Shown in pieces: positions 1 through 11,238 of a stretch of DNA of 64,000 bases. Position numbers and translations under genes: made by a program. The stretch is taken from NCBI GenBank assembly GCA_021018815.1, contig JAITYX010000003.1, positions 3,830,501-3,894,500 on the forward strand. The letters are read 5' to 3'. The notes under the pieces were generated by a model. It was not told where the DNA came from. It ran no database searches and worked only from the letters and a program-made list of their open reading frames with translations. This DNA comes from Talinum fruticosum. Its lineage: Eukaryota > Streptophyta > Magnoliopsida > Caryophyllales > Talinaceae. Position 1 is the first letter of the stretch. Every line of letters starts with the position of its first letter.

Positions 1-394
1 TCTTGCAACGAAAAAAATCAGAACTCTTTTTAATCATTTAAAAGCACGAATTCACATTTATCACAATTCTCTTTTTCTAACTGAATCAACTTTCTAAGCC
101 TTCTAAGGATTCAAACTAGCACTTTTTTTCTCATAATTTCTCTTAGTTTCTTTGATTTCTCTAGGCGCGACCCCAAATAAAAGGCTCTCGGGACCTATCT
201 TCTAGGAAGTCTCGGATCGGGCATCCTGCCATTGCAAGACCCTGTTAGAACCCTTCCCTCGAAGTTTCTAGCTGGGCGTCCCCGATTCAAACTCTTCGGC
301 ATGCGAAACGATCCGTAGCCGATTGACTTAAAACAATTTGCACATATTTATTCATCACGTTCACTTCATGACTTTCTCAATTAATTTAATATCA

Positions 395-575
395 AGGAAG
401 GCATAACACTATGTGTCACCCTTATAAATTCACTTTCTCAAATCGGTTTGACACGCTGGAAGGCATAGCACTACGTTGCATCCCTCCAAATTCAATTTCT
501 CAATCAGATTTGCTTTTTAAAACCGAATCACGTTTGGAAGGTAATTCACAAGAAGTTGCATTCAAGGATCATTTC
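395..575. repeat. Imperfect tandem repeat inside the LTR
   Basis: The motif GGAAGGCATA(A/G)CACTA occurs near 396 and 458, and a weaker third copy starts near 536 (GGAAGGTAATTCAC). Each is followed by a TTGCATYC-like or TGTCACCC-like segment and then by a TTCACTTTCTC or TTCAATTTCTC run. Spacing is about 62 and 78 bases. No function can be read from it. Confidence 0.5.
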
Positions 576-1659
576 ACGTAAAATACAAAACGCCTTTCAA
601 AACTACTTTTGAGCATCACGTAAAGAAATCACTTAACATGAATGGCAATCATTCAATGCATGCAGATCATTCTCGACTTTTTCCAACTATACCTTTCTCA
701 ATCCACCACTCGGTACGATTAATTTCCATTTTCCGAGCCACAATAACCACAAGTAGATATTATTTAATTCAACGTTATCACTTTTCACAATTCATTGTCT
801 TTACCTCAATTCCTCATTTTATACCTTTACTTTATAACTTAACTTCTCCCAAATTATCATTTTTTTCTTCAATGTTTTCCGATTACGCTTCCACATTACT
901 AATCAACCTCTTCTTACTCATACTTAGTCGGATAGTTCTCATTCTTACTTCATTACTAAAATTCATCTAGTTTCCTTCGTCTCCAAGTGTAATTTGCTCT
1001 CATCTTAGGTTTCTATCCTATTAATCGTTCTTTCTTGACCAACTCAATCATACAGTTCTTAATTCCTTTTCATCGCTCCACTTTCGCTAGCTCCACTTAT
1101 CTTCGAATTTAGTTCAACCTCAAGGATTTAATTATCTTTTGAACTCAATTATCCCAATACTCACCCACTTCTTACTCCCATACCTCAATTGTGCAACACT
1201 CGCTATGAACTCACACTCCTCTTTTATACTTAACTCGTTATTTCCCAATATAAGTCGTTACCTTCCAACGTAAAAAATTTAGGAAATCTCTAAGGTTCAA
1301 TCGAAGCATCAATAGACCCAAATGACCATTTCTTCATCTCTAAGTGCTAATTGAGATCTTCACAATGCTCTTTATACCTACGCAACCTAACTCCTTCTAA
1401 ACTTTCAGCATCTCAACTCAGCCTTAACCAACTACTAAGCTTCGCGAGTCCCCGATTCAGATTTAACAGTTCAATTCGATTTTCTCATAACCTAATTTAG
1501 TCCTAATCATTTCCTAGCTTCATCATATCACATAAACATTCAATAACCACAACAAAGCTCATTTGGGTTTCGAAATTACTAATAGTTTAGAGTATAAGAC
1601 TACCCACCTCGAATCTTATGGTTTGCAATTTGATTTGGATGAATTCGGATTGGGTTCCT

Positions 1660-2260
1660 TGCCCTCCTCTTCTTCCCGTTCCGCCTCTGTAGCTCTCTCT
1701 ATTTCACTTTGTTCCTCTCGACTCAGTCTCCATTTTCCTGGCTCGGTTCAGCCCCTCGTGCGTGCCCACGGCTCGGCGGCCGTCACTTCCTTGTTCTCCG
1801 CCGCCGCTTCCTTTTTCGGTTCCCGGTCTCCTGGACTCTTTTGCGTCTGCCTCTGTTTTGGGTCCTCTTTCCGCCTTTCGCTCTGTCCCAACCTCTCGCC
1901 TTCTTCCTTCGCTCGCCACCCACTCACGTCGTCGGCCGTCGTCTTTTGGGTTTGCGGCGGTCGCCGGCCCTGCTCGGCCTCCTTGGCCTTCGCACCACTC
2001 TCTCTCTCTCTCTTGAGCGCGCTGTGCTCTGTTCGCCCTCGCTCTCTCGATCCCTGGTTCCAGCTTCTCAATCCCTTCCTCTTTCTTGCTCTCGTCCTCC
2101 CTCTCTTCCCCTTTGATTTCCTTGCTCCTTTCGCTCTCTCGCTTCCCTTCTCTATCTCTCGGTTTTGCTTCTTTGTTTCAATCCCAAGCTTTCTCTCGCT
2201 CTCTTTATCTCGCTGGTTCGACTCTCTCTTCCGTGGCCTCTCAAGAACCAGCCACCCCAT
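1660..2260 (-). other. Pyrimidine-rich LTR leader tract
   Basis: About 600 bases are strongly biased to C and T on the + strand, hence G and A on the element's sense strand. The open reading frames here on both strands are low-complexity Ser/Leu/Pro or Arg/Glu/Lys products of that bias. An equivalent CT-rich block lies at about 42230-42790 in the other Del-like LTR, so it is an inherited part of the LTR and not a gene. Confidence 0.6.
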
Positions 2261-2573
2261 CCATATTACACTAATCCAACTCCTTATTTCCCCTTTTCTT
2301 TTTTTTTTCTTTTGTTAATCTTCACAATAATTAAACACACATACGTAATATAAGCGAGCTCGGGTTTTTATTTAGCTAGTCCGAACGGAAAGTTTGGAGG
2401 AACAGTTAATATGCTCTACTAATTATAGTTATGCGATAATAATAATTCGCTCAATTAATTTTACGAATATCTAATCATGTATATAACTTGGTCATCGACC
2501 TACTCTACTTAATTAAGGCTAAATAATAAACTTAACTCGTATAGTTACCTAATACAAAATTATGGGTCTTACA

Positions 2574-3453
2574 ATTCATCCTCTATTTTCATCCATCACC
2601 ATTTTTCCTCCATTCATCCACATCAAACCAAAGTTTGAAGATCAAAGAAGAAGATTGAAGCAATTGCGGGATTCTATTTGAAGTCAAGAGATTCAAGTGG
2701 AGCACTTCAAGCCTATCATCTACTTCTTCATTTCTTGCAATTTAAGGTTTGATTTCAATGTATTGGATTTTATTTAAACTTTCAATAAATCATGTGTGAG
2801 TAGTTTAGTTTTTCTAGGGATTTGTAATCCGAAACAATGAAGTTTGATTAGTTTTACATGATTTGTGATTGAATTCTAATTTTGATCAATAGAAGGTTGT
2901 GTTTATCATGTTCATGAGTGTTTTGAAGGCCTAGAATACTTGTGTTTAGAGATTAATCTATCATTTACTTGAAAAGTGAAATAGAATAATCCGACAACCA
3001 ACTTTTCTACCTAATTTATGAAATTTGAGAAAAAGAATAGTAAATTAGGGGATCACTTTGATAATTTGAAATCTTTAACTTTGATTAGCTTAAAAGGCAC
3101 ACGAAAGTTGTTTGATAGGTTAATTAGAGCAATTCTATTAAGCATCGAAAGAGCGGTAGAATTTTGTGATTATCGATCCTTGATTTATTTGAAAGAATGA
3201 TTACACAAATTTTGTTTAAATAATCAAGCTCATTGTTAGGAAAGCAAACCCCTAGATATTTTTACGCATTGATTTAAGTTTAGATTAATTTCCTTGATTT
3301 TAATATTTAAAACTTGTTTAGAGAAGCAAACTCCAAAACCCGATTAGCTTAGCAATTGAGTAGAGGACTAGTTTAGTGTGTTACTAGATCGAGTCTATGT
3401 GAGATCGACCTTGACTAGCTACAATTTATATACCGTGCGCTTGCGGCCTGTCA
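2574..3453 (+). repeat. Athila 5' LTR, 5'-truncated
   Basis: This is collinear with 13578-14455 of the 3' LTR, from ATTCATCCTCTA to the terminal GTCA. The first 568 bases of the LTR are missing because another element abuts at 2573. The small ORF at 3018-3200 lies entirely in LTR sequence and has no counterpart of note. Confidence 0.9.
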
Positions 3454-3459
3454 AGTTTT

Positions 3460-3477
3460 TGGCGCCGTTGCCGGGGA
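3460..3477 (+). other. Primer binding site, tRNA-Asp
   Basis: TGGCGCCGTTGCCGGGGA lies six bases after the LTR end. It is the exact complement of the 3' end of plant tRNA-Asp including CCA, the usual primer of Athila elements. Confidence 0.93.
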
Positions 3478-3720
3478 CTCTATTTTTAGTAGCCATTAGA
3501 CGAATACTCTCAAATTGACTAAGTGTTTATTTTCTTTTTCTGTTTTGATTGCGTTGGTAGTTTTGTTTTTGTTCTTGCTAGGTTCTTTCTCCTTGCATGC
3601 AAAAAGCTCAATTGTTCGAATTTGACCAAGAAATCGAGCGCACCTTCCACTCGGACGAAAGAAGCAAAGGCTAGAGAAGGCTAGGAAGAAGCTAGAAAAA
3701 ACTTCGAGCCAAAACCCAAG

Positions 3721-5153
3721 ATGGCCGGTGAGGGAAGAATGACTTTTGGGCAATATGTGATGCCCAATGTCACTAATCTACCGATGGCCATCAATGTCCC
3801 GAGTGTAGTGGCGAATGACTTTGAGTTGAAGAACTCGCTCATCAACTTGGTGAGGGTCACTCCTTTCCATGGCCTCCCCAATGAAGACCCCAACCGGCAC
3901 CTTCGTATTTTTCGCCAAGCATGTGATACCTTCAAGGCGAACGGGGTTTCACTCGGATACAATCAAGCTGCGATTGTTTCCGTTCTCGCTTGAAGGAAGG
4001 GCATGGGAGTGGCTAGATTCTCTTACGGCGAACTCCATCAGCACATTTGATCAACTTCCAAGTGCCCTCTTGGCAAAATACTTCCTACCAAGCAAGTTGA
4101 GCAGTTTGAGGAATCAGATTTCCACCTTCGTCCAAGAGCCGGATGAGATGTTATATGAAGCATGGGAGCAGTTCAAGGATCACCTTTGCCAATGCCCCCA
4201 ACATGGATTTGAGCCATGGGTCCCCATTCAAGCTTTTTACAATGGGGTTGATAATCACTTGTGAGCCACCATTCTTGCGGCGGTGGGAGGAAACATCATG
4301 AGCAAGTCCATCGATAAGCTCTACACCTTGATTGAGCGAGATGGCGCTCAACAGCTTTCAATGGTCAAAGCCCCGTTCCAAGAGAACGGGAGGTAAGCTT
4401 GATGTTGATATAGTTTCTGTCCTTTCTGCTAAGATAGATGCTATAACACAAAAAAATGGACCGTCTAAATGTGAATGTTGCCCTCCCCTTCCATGTGCTT
4501 CTTGCAATTCATATGAGCATGACACCTTGTTTTGTCCTATGGGTATGGCTAGTAGTGAACCGACTGACCAAGCCAATTTTATTGGTAAACCAAACCCGTG
4601 GCCAAACTTTGACCCTTTCTCCAATTTCTATAACCCGGGATTGAGGTATCACCCCAATTTTTCCTACCGGAACAACAATCCTATGGGTCCACAACAAGTG
4701 CTAAGACCACCCGCCTTTGGATTCCAAAGACCTACCCAACCCCAAGTGCCCCAAAAGTCTAACTTGGAGGTCATGATGGAAAGCATGCTTTTGGCTCAAC
4801 AAAAGCAAGATGAGATTATCAAGCAATTGGTTTCAAAAGTTGAAATCTTAGCAACTCATAGTAAGATGCTTGAAACTCAAATTGCTAGCCAAGCAAGTTC
4901 TTCCTCTAGCCCTCCGGGTAAGCTTCCTAGCCAACCGGTGCCTAACCTTAGGGATCAATGTAATGCTATAACTTTAAGGATTGGGACACAATTGGCGGGG
5001 CCTAGGGGTGTTAGTAGTGATCATGTAGTCATTGAGGTGCAATCTGAAAATGTTGTTGAGAATGCTAAGACCGATGAGAATGAGTTGCATGATGTTGTGA
5101 ATGAGGAGGTGTCTTTACCCTCCAAAGAGTCTTTGGTAGATGTTATTGTGTAA
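3721..5153 (+). pseudogene. gag: Athila gag (capsid and nucleocapsid), frameshifted
   Basis: Gag forms the particle that packages element RNA. The start is the ATG at 3721 (MAGEGRMTFGQYV). The first frame holds the N-terminal capsid part with LPNEDPNRHL, typical of Athila gag. It then shifts near 3970 into a frame with FSLEGRAWEWLDSL and LYEAWEQFKDHL (retrotransposon gag domain, to about 4262), meets a TGA, and shifts again near 4390. The third frame (to 5153) has a CCHC zinc knuckle, C-x2-C-x4-H-x4-C, at about 4495-4535, then a Pro/Gln-rich tail and a short helical stretch (about 4760-4870). At least two frameshifts and one stop make it non-functional. Domain order and motifs leave little doubt about identity. 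Confidence 0.9.
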
Positions 5154-5840
5154 ACTGAGAGTGAGCCTACTAATGACCAAGCCAAAATTCCCCAAAGAAT
5201 CTATACTTCGCCTTTGCCTTTTCCACAAAGATTGGCTAAGTCTAAAAATGATAAACAATTTGGGATGCTTTTAGAGGTCCTTAAGAAGCTCCACATTAAT
5301 ATTCCCTTCACTGATGCCTTGTCTCAAATGCCTTCTTATGCTAAGTTCTTGAAAGAAATTATGTCCAACAAAGGAAAGTTAGAAGAGCATTAGAGCGTAG
5401 CTTTGATCGAACAGATGTAGTGCCGTTCTCCAAAACAAGCTTCCCCTAAGCTTAAAGACCCTGTAATTTCACTATTCCATGTGAGGTAGGGAAGATTTCC
5501 ATAGACCGTCCTTTGTATAATTTAGGCTCAATTGTAAGCCTAATGCCTTTCTCTTTGTCCCAAAAGCTTGGTATGGGTGAGCTGAAACCCACTACCATTT
5601 CTCTCCAATTGGCTGATCGTTCGGTCAAGTTCCCCATTGGAATATTAGAGGATGTTCCCATTAAGCTAGGAGGCTTCTTTGTACTTGTAGACTTCATGAT
5701 TTTAGAGATGGAGTAAGACACTCATACCCCCATTATTCTTGGGAGGCCTTTCATGGCTACTGCTGGGTGTTGCATTGATGTGAAAAATGGGAGAATGTCC
5801 TTTTGTATAGGAGATGAAAGAGCTGAGTTTAATTTGTTTT
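5154..5840 (+). pseudogene. Athila retropepsin-like protease region, broken
   Basis: This linker and aspartic protease region of the polyprotein follows gag across a TAA at 5151-5153. The segment 5205-5390 (FPQRLAKSKNDKQFG, then IPFTDALSQMPSYAKFLK) is characteristic of Athila pol just before the protease. The protease core is at about 5500-5830, with the second half ILGRPFMATAG near 5737. The active-site loop, which in relatives reads D-L-G-A-S, here reads N-L-G-S-I (about 5520), so the catalytic aspartate is gone. A frameshift at about 5455-5490 and a stop at 5714 also interrupt it. Confidence 0.82.
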
Positions 5841-5881
5841 AAGCTACTAAATTCCCTTCCTTTTTTGATGATTGTTTTAGA

Positions 5882-7640
5882 GTGGATATCATTGATTCCA
5901 TTTTGAGGGAAGATAGTACTAATTTGAGCTCTAATGATCCTCTTGAGTTTTGTTTGTTGAATAATAGTACAACTAGGGATACCGATCCCGAAGTTTCCAT
6001 TTGTGCTCAACTCTTGGAGGCGTCTCCAAAAATCCCACCAAAATTGGCCACGGTGGAGAAGTTGTCGAATGGAAGCAAAAGTGAGTCATCTCGTTGCTGG
6101 AAATGAAGCTCCAAAGGTTGAATTGAAACATCTCCCTTCCTCTCTAAGGTATGAATTTCTTGGCCCAAATTCCTCTTATCCTGTGATTGTGAATGCAAAT
6201 TTGAGTGCTTTTGAAATTGAAGCTTTGTTGAGAGTCCTTAGATTGCATCGTAAGGCTATTGGCTACACTATAGATGACCTTAAGGGCATTCATCCTTCAA
6301 TTTGCATGCATGGGATTTTAATGGAGGATAACTATAAACCCACCATTGAACATCAAAGAAGGTTAAATCCTAACATGAAAGAGGTGGTAAAGAAAGAGGT
6401 TTTAAAATTTCTTAAGGTCGGTATCATTTATCCTATCTCCGATAGTGATTGGGTGAGCCTGGTTCATGTTGTTCCTAAGAAAAGGGGGATTACTATTGTA
6501 AAAAATGAGAACAATGAATTGATTCCCACTAGGACCGTTACGGGTTGGAGAATGTGCATTGATTATCGCAAGTTGAATAATACCACTCGTAAAGACCATT
6601 TCCCTCTTCCCTTCATTGACCAAATGCTTGAAAGACTTACCAAGAATCCATGCTTTTGTCATCTAGATGGGTATTCCGGGTTTTTCCAAATCCCTATCCA
6701 CCCTAGTGATCAAGAGAAGACCACCTTTACTTGTCCTTATGGAACATTTTCTTATAGGAGAATGCCATTCGGGTTGTGTAATGCACCCGCTACTTTTCAA
6801 CGTTGCATGATGGCTATTTTCTCCGATTTTATTGAGGATATTATGGAGGTCTTTATGGATGATTTTTCTATCTATGGTTCTACCTTTGATCATTGCTTGC
6901 AAAATCTTTCTAAGGTGTTATCTAGATGTGAGGAAGTGAATTTGGTCTTGAATTGGGAAAAGTGTCATTTTACGTAACAAGAGGGCGTTGTCCTAGGTCA
7001 TGTGGTTTCCAACAAAGGCATTGAAGTTGACAAAGCTAAGGTAGAGGTAATTGAGAAATTACCTCCACCTACGTCTATTAAGGGTGTGAGGAGTTTTCTT
7101 GGACACGTCGGTTTCTACCGACGGTTCATTAAAGATTTTTCGAAAATTACAAGGCCTCTCACCCAATTGCTTGTCAAAGATATGCCTTTTGTATTTGATG
7201 ATGTGTGCTTGAGTGCTTTCAACAGGTTAAGGGAGGCTTTGATCACAGCTCCTATTATAGAAGCCCTGGATTGGAGTCTTCCATTTGAAGTGATGTATGA
7301 TGCAAGTGACTTTGCATTGGGGGCCGTTTTGGGGCAAAGGAAGGATGGCAAGCCCTATGCTATACATTATGCGAGCCGAACTCGGATGAGGCTCAAATTA
7401 ACTATGCCACCACGGAGAAGGAATTCTTAGCGGTTGTTTTTGCCTTGGAGAAGTTCTCGTTCTTACTTGATTAACTCCAATGTGATAGTTTTTACCGATC
7501 ATGCTGCCATCAAGCATCGTATGAAGAAATCGGATTCTAAGCCTTACTTTATCCGATGGGTACTTTTACTCCAAGAGTTCAATTTAGAAATCCGGGATAA
7601 GCCTCGGATCGCAAAATGTGGTTGCTGATCATCTTTCTTG
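5882..7640 (+). pseudogene. pol: Athila reverse transcriptase and RNase H, broken
   Basis: The RT copies element RNA to DNA and RNase H removes the RNA. The long frame 6003-6977 carries the Athila RT: IDYRKLNNTTRKDHFPLPF near 6555, HLDGYSGFFQIPI near 6660 and the catalytic F-M-D-D box at 6852-6863 (both aspartates kept). A stop at 6976 breaks it, and the next frame (7002-7430) has the RT connection SFLGHVGFYRRFIKDFSKI and the RNase H start VMYDASDFALGAVLGQRK. A frameshift near 7395 leads into a third frame with FTDHAAIKH and [16 protein letters not shown], up to about 7625. Length and order are normal for the family. Two or more lesions abolish function. Confidence 0.92.
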
Positions 7641-9015
7641 GTTGGAAGATTTGCCCAAGGAAGTTATCCCCATTGATGATTCGTTTCCGGAGGAGAAACT
7701 CATGGTCGTTTTGCGCACTTCTACTCCATGGCATGCCGACTTTGTGAACTACATTTTTGTGGAGTGATGCCACCGGAGTTATCTTTCCAACAAAAGAAGC
7801 GGTTCTTGTATGAGGTGAAAAGTTATGTGTGGGAAAAGTCTTTCCTTTACAAGTTGTTTGCAGATGGGGTATATCAAAGGTGCATTTCGAAAGATGAGGT
7901 TCAAAGTGTGCTCCATCACCGTTATTCCACTACTTATGGTGGACATTTTGGCCCCGATAAAACTACCTCCAAGGTTTTACAAGCTGGCTTCTACCGGCCG
8001 ACTCTCACCAAAGATACAAGGAATTTTGTGGTAGCTTGTGACCGATGCCAAAGGATGGGCACTATTTTTAAGAGGCATGAGATGCCCCAATATGGGATTT
8101 TAGAGGTTGAACTCTTTGATGTATGGGAATTGACTTCATGGGTCCTTTTCCTCCCTCTCACAAGAACCTCAACATCCTAGTCGCTGGTGATTACGTTTTG
8201 AAATGGGTGGAAGCCATTGCCTCTCCTACCAACAATTCCAAGGTTGTCATGAAGTTCCTAAAGAAGAATATTTTTGCTCGATTTGGCACTCCAAGGGCTT
8301 TATTAAGTGACAATGGGAGCCACTTTTGCAACGGACCACTTGAGCTTATATTGAAGAAGTATGGAGTATTCCATAAGGTAGCCACACCTTATCATCCTCA
8401 AACAAGTGGTCAAGTTGAGTTGTCTAACCGGGAGTTGAAAAATACTCTTGAGAAGATGGTGGATCGATCCCGGAAAGACTGGTCTTTGAAGCTTGATGAT
8501 GCACTATGAGCATACCACACTACTTACAAGACTCCCTTGGCACTACTCCTTCCTAGGTTAGTGTATGGGAATCCTTGTCATTTGCCTATAGAGATGGAAC
8601 ACAAAGCTTTCCGGATGATCCGAACCCTAAATTTTGACACCAAGGCGGTCGGTGAGAAGCGAGTTCTCCAATTGCAAGAACTTGAGGAGTTGCGATTGCA
8701 AGCTTATGAGAGTTCCCGAATCTACAAGGAGAGAACTAAGACGTGGCATGACAAGCATATTCTGCATAGGGGTTTGAAGAAGGTGACATGGTCCTTTTGT
8801 TCAACTTAAGATCGAAGTTGTTTCCGGAAAACCGAGATCCCGATGGTCCGGGCCGTTTCAAGTCACCAAGGTATTTCCTCATGGAGCGGCTGAGGTCCTG
8901 GAGTGAGTCCACGGGTTCCTTCAAGGTCAATGGTCAACGGCTTAAGCCTTACATTATGGTGCATTCTAACGTGAAGACCACTTATTATGCTCTTACCGAC
9001 CCGGGTAAGACATGA
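7641..9015 (+). pseudogene. Athila integrase, broken
   Basis: Integrase inserts the DNA copy. The HHCC zinc-binding domain lies in 7900-8060 (HHRYSTTYGGHFG, then ACDRCQRMG). A frameshift near 8115 leads to the catalytic core 8123-8509, with the first Asp in GIDFMGPF, the second in LLSDNGSHF and the Glu in [11 protein letters not shown], so the D-D-E triad is retained. A TGA at 8507 replaces the Trp expected in the A-L-W-A-Y-R motif, with the nearby Arg changed to His. The C-terminal part continues in shifted frames to 9015 (GNPCHLPIEMEHKA, VNGQRLKPY), including the terminal SH3-like region. It is the last part of pol. Confidence 0.9.
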
Positions 9016-9873
9016 GCAATGAGTTGTATATGGTCAAGCTAATGACCTAAAATAAGCTCTTCTTGGGAGGCAACCCAACCCGTTATGTTTATTAAAAAAA
9101 TTAAAAAAACACAAGCGAGGCAGCAACCAAAATGGGCCACCCGTTTCTACCGAAACGGCCCGAGTTGGGTGCTATCTCCAACTTAGCAACAGCAGTATCC
9201 GTTTTCATTGAAAACAGGCTGACTTTAGGTGCGAGCTATCAAGGCGACAGACAGACACGGCTGCCGCTTCGGGAAACGGCTCGTGTCGAATGTAATTTTT
9301 GTGTGGGCTGCTTTTGAGCCCGATTTCTTGTCTCTCTCCTCACTTTACCCTCGCCTCTTCTTCTTCTTCTTGTTCTCTCTCTCGCTGCCCTTGCATCCTC
9401 CATAGCCATACCTCCAACTCCATTCTCTTCTTCCATCTCAAATCTCTCCTAAACTCAAAATTTCAAACCACATTCACCCGATCTGTTCTTCTTTTTCAAT
9501 TTCACCGTCATTCTCGCTCATCCTATTCTCTCCATGCGTTTCGATGTGTTTCTTTGCTACTCGCCGCCGTTACCGTCCTGTTCTCGCCGGAGTCTTGTTT
9601 TGCCTCTCTTTCATCGCTTTTCTCCTTCTATGCGAAGCTCTGCATCTTTTTCTTTGCCGTAACTCGCGCTGTCGCTCGATTGTTCACACCGGCATCTCCC
9701 TCCGGCGCCGACTCTTCACACCGACGCTATCGTCGCCGTTGCCCTCCCCGTCCTTCGGTCGTCCAAACCCCCACGCATCTTTCTTCTCCCATAAAGATCA
9801 CCTCTTTTCTTGCCCATTCTTCTCCACAAAATTCTGCTTCTTCACTTGGTCTTCGTTCTCAAAATTTGCTCCA
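9016..9873 (+). other. Athila spacer between pol and second ORF
   Basis: It contains CTTGGGAGGCAACCCAACCC at about 9063-9082, a sequence typically found just after Athila pol. Two GC-rich hairpin motifs follow at about 9132-9172 and 9254-9290, related in layout to those of the LTR. Next comes a CT-rich leader (about 9320-9560) ahead of the second ORF. The reading frames that run through it lack family features before 9874. Confidence 0.65.
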
Positions 9874-11238
9874 ATGGTGCCCAAACGGCAAAAGTTCACT
9901 CAAAGAGAGTCCTCCCGACCGAGCTCCGCAGCCCAGGCCCGAGCAACTCGTCCACCACCCCGAATGTCCGTATTTCACGAAACAGAGGTAATCCAAACAA
10001 CCCTCTTAACCGGCCTCATCCTCGAATATATTGAACGCTACAATTCATTGCTTAATCATGAAATTGTTGCCACCCGTTATTATGATGAGATTAGTTTAGA
10101 AAGGTTGGGTTTGCTTGAGGATTTTCTTTGGATGCTTGAACAGTGTGGTTTGTTGAATTTTGTAAATATTCGATTAGGGACCTATAGAAGCCTCGACTTT
10201 AGAATTTCTAAGCACATTAACTGTCGATATTGGGCATGGTTCTCACGCCGAGCATGGCTTAGTTTTCTTTCGCTCGATAGGGAGATACCATGAACTCACT
10301 CTTAGTGAGTTTAATGCTTTATTTTCCCTCCCTCGAGACCTCGAACTTGGACACCGTATAGTTCCTAATTGTTTCAATACGACACAATTTTGGCATTCTA
10401 TTTCCGGTGAGCAGGACTATCATCCTAGTTCGACTAAGGCGACAACTGTTAGGAATCCCTATATACGGTATATTCATTAGGTTTTGGGCCATGGTCTATT
10501 TAGGAGAGATGACAGTGGCAATAATATGCGTCTCTCCGAATTGTTCTATTTATATGTGATGTGGATGGGAGATGTGTCTAAGTTTAATCACGGGGCTTAT
10601 TCAGCTCGACAATTTGCCACTGCTGCTACTAGTTCCCGGGATAGGATTATTATTGGGGGTTTAGTTACTGCAATTGTTGTAGCTTTAGGTTGGAACCCCG
10701 ATGACCACCATGATGATAGGGTGTCGTGTCCGAGCGAGTCAATATTGAGGCTTTGCGGGCTATGGGCATGTGTCGTACAATTTATGGAGAGTTACATTGG
10801 TTGTATCCTAATAACCGTATGTCGCGTCTCCCTTGTCTTGAGCGCACATCCCTTAGGGATACGGACAACCTCGGATTTTTGCCCAGTGAAGATGAAGTCC
10901 CTCGCCCTCTCGCCCCATACTGATGTGGGTGCCTCTACCTCTTCTCTTCCCCCACCCCTGAGCATAATGCACGTAATGAGCCTAATGTCGATGCTTTTGT
11001 GCATTCATTTCTCATTGCCATTCATTAAGAGCAGCTCTCCTTCAGGGAGTATGTGCATTCCGAGCACGCTGCTTTTCGATCCGAGCAAGCCTCACTTAAG
11101 GAGTACCTCCACTCGAACAAGCCTCCCTTCGAGATTATGTTCATTCGGAGTGTGCGACTATACAAAATTTGTGACATGCTTGCTAATCAAAACCATTATA
11201 TGCATATGACGAGTGAATGTTTGACTCGCTTGGGATGA
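9874..11238 (+). pseudogene. Athila second ORF (ATHILA ORF-1 family, env-position)
   Basis: This is the extra ORF found between pol and the 3' LTR of Athila elements; its function is not established, though its position led to comparison with env. The ATG at 9874 (MVPKRQKFTQRES) fits the usual basic N-terminus. Family-like segments follow: RYHELTLSEFNALFSLPRDL near 10290, the NPYIRYIH region ending in a TAG near 10480, then a frame with MRLSELFYLYVMWMGD near 10530 and RIIIGGLVTAIVVALGW near 10640. After a frameshift near 10720, IEALRAMGMCRT marks the C-terminal part, which runs into a Ser/Glu-rich tail ending near 11238. Frameshifts near 10250 and 10720 and the stop near 10480 inactivate it. 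The TAG is likely a decayed CAG codon. Confidence 0.82.

Larger units (their letters stand above)
1..2573 (-). mobile_element. Antisense Del/Tekay-like gypsy LTR (solo LTR or 5' LTR)
   Basis: The right edge reads GGGTCTTACA, the reverse complement of an LTR start TGTAAGACCC, and is followed directly by Athila LTR sequence. The last 250 bases, the CT-rich block at about 1660-2260 and the bases before it follow the same order as the antisense LTR at 41716-43142, with recognisable but diverged similarity, including a shared segment near ATCGACCTA about 90 bases from the edge. No gag or pol is seen. If this is a 5' LTR, its internal region lies left of the window; otherwise it is a solo LTR. The left edge is not visible. 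Family assignment rests on the second copy at 43142, where the LTR abuts a sequence typical of Del/Tekay pol ends. Confidence 0.55.

Noticed and set aside
1563..2318. Long ORFs on both strands in the CT-rich block (also 42205-42881)
   Set aside because: Low-complexity translations caused by pyrimidine bias inside Del-like LTRs; no domain, and not conserved as protein between the two LTRs.
3460..3477. tRNA-like sequence
   Set aside because: It is only the 18-base PBS complementary to tRNA-Asp; no cloverleaf can be built around it. No tRNA gene was seen in the window.
9299..9873. Upstream extension of the Athila second ORF to 9544 or 9299
   Set aside because: The extension is Ser/Arg/Leu-rich CT-biased leader; family-like sequence begins at the ATG at 9874.
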